DNA of 64,000 nt from an uncultured Bacteroidota bacterium (GTDB taxonomy: Bacteria > Bacteroidota > Bacteroidia > Bacteroidales > P3): NCBI GenBank assembly GCA_902774845.1, contig CACYJU010000001.1:62001-126000 (forward strand), read 5' to 3'. The position numbers were made by a program, and so were the translations under genes. The notes under the pieces were generated by a model that worked only from the letters and a program-made list of their open reading frames with translations, did not search any database and was not told where the DNA came from. Positions 61,536-64,000 of this stretch are shown one piece after another. How positions within the stretch are numbered: position 1 is the stretch's first letter; every line of letters begins with the position of its first letter.

Positions 61536-61829
61536 TTATTTGAAGCTTGCCTTGTATTTTTCAATCTGCACTTTCATGGTGTCGACACATTCCAACACAG
61601 CCTGCTCAAAGGTGTCGGCCTGTTTGCTGTTGAAGAGGGTTTGTTTTGGCAAGGAGATCGAGATTTCTGCCACCTTATTATTCTCACTTTCAGGTTTGTC
61701 CACCTTAAGTGTCACTTCACACTTAGTTGCATTGTCCACCATTTTGTCCAATTTTGCAACTTTCTCTGTTACAAAGTTCTCAAGTTTCGGGTCGGCTTTG
61801 AATTTGACCGCATTGATTACTGTGTTCAT
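61536..61829 (-). CDS. hpf: Ribosome hibernation-promoting factor (short HPF)
   Basis: This is a 97-residue short-form HPF/RaiA protein that binds the 30S subunit at the mRNA/tRNA channel in slow growth. The beta-alpha-beta-beta-beta-alpha pattern is complete, with FVTEKVAKLDKMVD (about 19-32) and the closing FEQAVLECVDTMKVQIEKY helix. No C-terminal dimerisation extension is present. It is 21 bases downstream of the recombinase gene on the same strand, so probably co-transcribed. Confidence 0.92.
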   Translation of the reverse strand: MNTVINAVKFKADPKLENFVTEKVAKLDKMVDNATKCEVTLKVDKPESENNKVAEISISLPKQTLFNSKQADTFEQAVLECVDTMKVQIEKYKASFK

Positions 61830-61850
61830 AATGATATGTATTTAGGGTTA

Positions 61851-62753
61851 TTATTTCCCAGATTTCTTTGCTCTTGGGTGAGCATGTTTGTAAGCTTCTT
61901 TCAGGTGTTCCCGAGTATTATGAGTATATATCTCAGTTGCGTTGAGGTTGGCGTGACCTAGCAGTTCTTTTATTGCATCGATGTTCGCTCCTTCGTTTAG
62001 CATGTGTGTTGCAAAGGTGTGGCGGAAGATATGGGGGCTTATCCTTTCAGCGTTCGACAACGTGCTCATGTATTTCTTTACTATATTGTACACGTTGTTG
62101 GCGGTTATCCCACACCCATGTTTGGTGATAAACAGGTTTGCGTTCCCCGGATGCTCTTTCTCCTTTAACGTCAGATAGCGTTCAATATTGCGTAACAGTT
62201 CGTCTTCTACTGGTATGTATCTCTCTTTGTTACCTTTACCTAATACTTTTATGGTTTTGCCGCTGAAGTCTATACTTTCAGGTTTCAGATTGGCCAGTTC
62301 GGAACGACGCATGCCAGTTTCATATAACATGCGCAAAATCAGTTTGTCGCGTTCGCCCTCATAGTCATCGGTGAAGATATTGGCCTCATAAATACGTTCT
62401 GTCTCAGATTCTTTGAAGAAAACAGGCAAACGATTAGGGGTTTTGGGGGCGGCGATTTTAGCCATCACGTCGCGTTCTACCCACTTATGGCTACGCAAAA
62501 ACCTGAACCACGACCTTACCGACGAGAGTTTCCTTTTCATAGTACCTTCACCGATACCAGCTTCGATGTTGGCCATTTGCCAGCCACGTATATCCCTTGC
62601 TGTGATGTCACTAACTTCCGTCACACCACTTTCTGTAAGGTGCAACATAAGATCTCCCAGGTCGGTAATATAATTCTTCACCGTCCCGGCAGCCAGCCTT
62701 TTTTCTGTCAGCAGGTAGCGTTCATATTGCTTTATGGTCTCTTCGATGGACAT
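61851..62753 (-). CDS. xerC: Xer-type tyrosine recombinase
   Basis: This is a 300-residue tyrosine recombinase. The N-terminal SAM-like DNA-binding domain covers residues 1-95. The catalytic residues are Arg149 (GMRRSEL), Lys173 (LGKGNKER), His241 and Arg244 (HIFRHTFATHML), His267 (GHANL) and Tyr276 (EIYTHN). XerC/D resolve chromosome dimers at dif. XerC and XerD cannot be separated here. The housekeeping neighbours hpf and rlmN argue against a mobile-element integrase. Confidence 0.88.
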   Translation of the reverse strand: MSIEETIKQYERYLLTEKRLAAGTVKNYITDLGDLMLHLTESGVTEVSDITARDIRGWQMANIEAGIGEGTMKRKLSSVRSWFRFLRSHKWVERDVMAKIAAPKTPNRLPVFFKESETERIYEANIFTDDYEGERDKLILRMLYETGMRRSELANLKPESIDFSGKTIKVLGKGNKERYIPVEDELLRNIERYLTLKEKEHPGNANLFITKHGCGITANNVYNIVKKYMSTLSNAERISPHIFRHTFATHMLNEGANIDAIKELLGHANLNATEIYTHNTREHLKEAYKHAHPRAKKSGK

Positions 62754-62795
62754 TGTGAAACTATTAACGTACCGCAGATCAGAATTATTTGATAA

Positions 62796-63419
62796 CTACC
62801 ACTTGCCGTAGTGGACTTTCTCTGGCTTCCATTTGTCTTTGGGTTTCTCGTCGAGACGAGGATAGCCGATAGGGACTATACTATAAGGTACTACATTGTC
62901 AGGAAGTCCTAACTCACGTTTCACGGGAGTCATCTGTCTTTCAAATGGATAGCAGGCAGTCCAACAAGCTCCAAGTCCGTATGCTTCGACAGCTAAAAGG
63001 AGGTTCTCGGTACATGCTCCCAGATCATCACGCCAGATACTGTTCGGAGTTGTCACAGCCGGTCCGTTGGGATTATTCCGTGGGGGACGGGTTACCGTGG
63101 TGTCGGCGCATAACACAATCACTACCGAAGACTCCTTGAATTTCTTCATATTGCCATTGCCTTCGAATATTCTGTCATACTGTGAAGTATCTCTCAGCAC
63201 AACGAAATACCATGGTTGAATGTTCATCCCCGTAGGTGCAGCCATAGCTGCTTTCAACAGCTCGGTAACAATCTCGTCAGGTACTTTTTTATCGGAATAG
63301 GTGCGAACACTCTTGCGTTGATGGATGTTTCTGAGTACGGCTTTGGTGTCTTTCTTCTGGGAGAAAGAACATGGTGCTACCATGCAGATGAGCAACATAG
63401 TGATTAGAATCTTTTTCAT
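62796..63419 (-). CDS. Exported nitroreductase family protein
   Basis: This is a 207-residue FMN-dependent nitroreductase fold: QRKSVRTYSDKKVPDEIVTELL (about 34-55), AAMAAPTGMNIQPWYFVVL (about 57-75), SIWRDDLGACTENLLLAVEAYGLGACW (about 131-157) and IPIGYP. It begins with a signal peptide (MKKILITMLLICMVAPCSFSQ) and a Cys at 16, possibly lipidated although Pro at -1 is unusual. Most relatives are cytoplasmic. ATG 63419 is chosen since the 97 codons upstream run into the end of rlmN in another frame. The substrate is unknown. Confidence 0.87.
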   Translation of the reverse strand: MKKILITMLLICMVAPCSFSQKKDTKAVLRNIHQRKSVRTYSDKKVPDEIVTELLKAAMAAPTGMNIQPWYFVVLRDTSQYDRIFEGNGNMKKFKESSVVIVLCADTTVTRPPRNNPNGPAVTTPNSIWRDDLGACTENLLLAVEAYGLGACWTACYPFERQMTPVKRELGLPDNVVPYSIVPIGYPRLDEKPKDKWKPEKVHYGKW

Positions 63420-63450
63420 ATTATTGTGGTTTATTGTTTGTGATCTATGG

Positions 63451-64000
63451 TTATCTCTCGGCCCGTTCGGGGACAGACCCGGCCAAAAGTCCGCATGCGG
63501 CCATAATATCTTCTCCACGAGAGGCTCGTATGGTGCAGCGAATCCCGTGATTGACGAGATAATCCATGAACTGTTGCATGGTATTTCGCGGACTGGTATG
63601 GAATGGTGTGTCGGGTGATGTGTGAAAGCGGATGAGGTTGACCCTACAATGGAGAGGTTTGAGTAATCGCACAAGCGACTCAGCATGAGAGAGATCGTCA
63701 TTGAGTCCGCCAAACATGGTATACTCGAACGAAAGCCGCCGTTGACCCGACCAATCGTATTCCTTCAGCATCGCTACAACCTTAGCAATAGGATAGGTCT
63801 TTTGCATCGGCATTATGGATAGCCGTTCGTCTGCTATGGGATTGTGAAGACTTATGGCAAGATGGCAGTCACAGTCGTGTAGGAATCTCTCAATGCCAGG
63901 CACGACGCCTACGGTGCTTACCGTGATACGGTGAGGGCTCCATCCCAGACCCCAGCCGGAAGTGAGCACTTCGATGGAACGCATAACGGCATCGTAGTTG
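63451..64000 (-). CDS. rlmN: 23S rRNA/tRNA adenine C2 methyltransferase RlmN, N-terminus missing
   Basis: This is the C-terminal 183 codons of a radical-SAM methyltransferase that methylates A2503 of 23S rRNA and A37 of some tRNAs. The open frame runs off the window edge, so the CxxxCxxC cluster motif is not visible. Seen are STVGVVPGIERF, LAISLHNP, FEYTMFGGLNDD, VNLIRFH and the C-terminal Cys in MAACGLLAG, which becomes the methyl-carrier cysteine. The stop at 63451 lies 31 bases before the nitroreductase ATG. Confidence 0.93.
   Translation of the reverse strand, partial: NYDAVMRSIEVLTSGWGLGWSPHRITVSTVGVVPGIERFLHDCDCHLAISLHNPIADERLSIMPMQKTYPIAKVVAMLKEYDWSGQRRLSFEYTMFGGLNDDLSHAESLVRLLKPLHCRVNLIRFHTSPDTPFHTSPRNTMQQFMDYLVNHGIRCTIRASRGEDIMAACGLLAGSVPERAER

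Noticed and set aside
61851-62753. Integrase of a mobile element
   Set aside because: Neighbours are housekeeping genes, no attachment repeats or cargo nearby; a Xer role is more likely.

Overview
The window looks like a chromosomal segment of an anaerobic member of the Bacteroidales. Three things support this. Promoters follow the Bacteroidetes pattern (TTTG, 19 bases, TAnnTTTG). The gene content is typical of the phylum: serine palmitoyltransferase, a DUF4175 protein, WbqC, a choice-of-anchor-L adhesin, and lipoproteins with a Bacteroidetes lipobox. Oxygen defence relies on rubredoxin, ferritin and reverse rubrerythrin. I cannot name a genus. No tRNA, rRNA, CRISPR array or transposase was recognised.

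Layout. 1-4.2 kb: mostly minus-strand genes (partial adhesin, nadA, a coiled-coil protein), with a candidate structured RNA at 2.76-3.0 kb. 4.2-5.2 kb: a gene-free, AT-rich stretch with six TTTTCAAC octamers and divergent genes on either side, which resembles a replication origin. 5.2-19.7 kb: metabolic and housekeeping genes (rpiB, deoC, sphingolipid synthesis, Na/Pi transport, DUF4175, ybeY, mnmG, rubredoxin, ferritin). 20-24.7 kb: SulP transporter, ECF sigma factor, a GxxExxY protein between two multi-hairpin elements, and reverse rubrerythrin. 24.8-32.2 kb: one 2478-residue repetitive surface protein. 32.2-33 kb: a candidate small RNA with its own promoter and terminator. 33-41.1 kb: a defence island (type I restriction-modification hsdM-hsdS-helper-hsdR, followed by an AbiH-like gene). 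41.1-42.4 kb: a gene-free stretch packed with nested inverted repeats. 42.4-57.4 kb: cutC, a transglutaminase lipoprotein, wbqC, aspartate kinase, a pssA-queA-comF-aroB operon, an OmpA/TPR lipoprotein, an AddB-like nuclease and a sugar nucleotidyltransferase. 57.5-60.1 kb: rfbC-rfbD-rfbB for dTDP-rhamnose. 60.3-64 kb: a glycine/serine-rich exported protein, hpf, a Xer-type recombinase, an exported nitroreductase and partial rlmN.

The most unusual signal is the density and variety of small palindromic and tandem elements. One family has a conserved core and arms whose sequence changes while pairing is kept. It occurs once between genes and once inside the reading frame of wbqC, where it adds about 45 residues. 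A related 8-base tandem array adds about 23 residues to queA. A second family of about 166 bp occurs twice (19.7 kb and 41.6 kb). These resemble in behaviour the palindromic elements that insert in frame in Rickettsia genes, but I know of no description of these sequences. All similarity statements come from reading the window; no database was searched.
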